Assembly: GCA_015655225.1 (NCBI GenBank)
Contig: JAATFK010000180.1
Coordinates: forward strand, 1 to 5,480
Direction: 5' to 3'
Source: Solirubrobacterales bacterium
GTDB lineage: Bacteria; Actinomycetota; Thermoleophilia; Solirubrobacterales; Solirubrobacteraceae
Length of the DNA: 5,480 nt
Position numbers and translations under genes: made by a program. The notes under the pieces were generated by a model. That model was not told the DNA's origin and did no database searches. It worked only from the letters and a program-made list of their open reading frames with translations. Positions 5,433 through 5,480 of this stretch are shown here, piece after piece (the stretch's first letter is position 1; each line of letters begins with the position of its first letter).

Positions 5433-5480
5433 ATGGAGTCCTCCAGCCTCCCCGCCGAGGGCTACCGCCTGACCGGGATC
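5433..5480 (+). CDS. 5' end of an unidentified gene leaving the window
   Basis: ATG at 5433-5435 opens a frame of 16 codons (MESSSLPAEGYRLTGI) that runs off the right edge. It begins 10 nt after the VOC gene stop on the same strand, the same gap as between the regulator and VOC genes, and its codons mostly end in G/C. This supports a real gene in the same operon. There is too little sequence to assign a family. No Shine-Dalgarno is visible in the 10-nt gap. Confidence 0.5.
   Translation, partial: MESSSLPAEGYRLTGI

Noticed and set aside
4934..5434. 166-codon minus-strand frame opposite the VOC gene
   Set aside because: The plus strand encodes a complete GloA-like protein with all metal ligands; the antisense frame shows nothing recognisable.
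1..5480. CRISPR array, tRNA, rRNA, insertion sequence or phage element
   Set aside because: No regularly spaced direct repeats, cloverleaf-like sequence, transposase motifs or terminal inverted repeats were seen. The window is occupied almost completely by ordinary chromosomal genes.

Overview
The window is very GC-rich. Its coding frames show a strong third-position G/C bias and it uses both ATG and GTG starts. Together with an Acidothermus E1-type cellulase and the architecture of the other genes, this suggests a high-GC actinobacterium. A soil lineage such as the Thermoleophilia/Solirubrobacterales would fit, but this is an inference from composition and protein style, because no rRNA or marker gene is present.

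Layout. (1) Bases 2-88, plus strand: the last 28 codons of a gene entering from the left, possibly a NUDIX/ADP-ribose pyrophosphatase tail. (2) Bases 1-1690, minus strand: a secreted GH5 endoglucanase with a Pro/Ala linker and a CBM2-like domain. Its frame has no stop inside the window and runs antisense over the plus-strand tail. (3) Bases 1691-1846: a short intergenic stretch with a 15-bp palindrome near the cellulase gene and two tandem hairpins next to the preceding gene. (4) Bases 1847-1981, minus: a 44-aa single-span membrane protein, coupled to the gene before it. (5) Bases 1984-3435 (or 3468), minus: a membrane-bound, processive-type family 2 glycosyltransferase (GT2). (6) Bases 3436-3624: a divergent intergenic region with overlapping palindromes. 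(7) Plus strand: a minimal sensorless histidine kinase (3625-4311), a NarL/LuxR response regulator (4345-4986), a GloA-like VOC protein (4997-5422), and the first 16 codons of another gene (from 5433).

How the genes may work together. The minus-strand set resembles a compact beta-glycan module. The GT2 enzyme would polymerise and perhaps export a polysaccharide, the 44-aa membrane protein could be its PgaD-like or subunit-like partner, and the secreted GH5-CBM2 enzyme would trim, release or remodel a beta-1,4-glucan outside the cell. The two-component system is transcribed divergently from the GT2 gene, and the palindromes between them are plausible operator sites for its response regulator. 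The VOC protein and the next gene follow with 10-nt gaps and probably share the two-component transcript. The polysaccharide identity and the regulatory link are inferences from position and family; they are not shown directly by the sequence.
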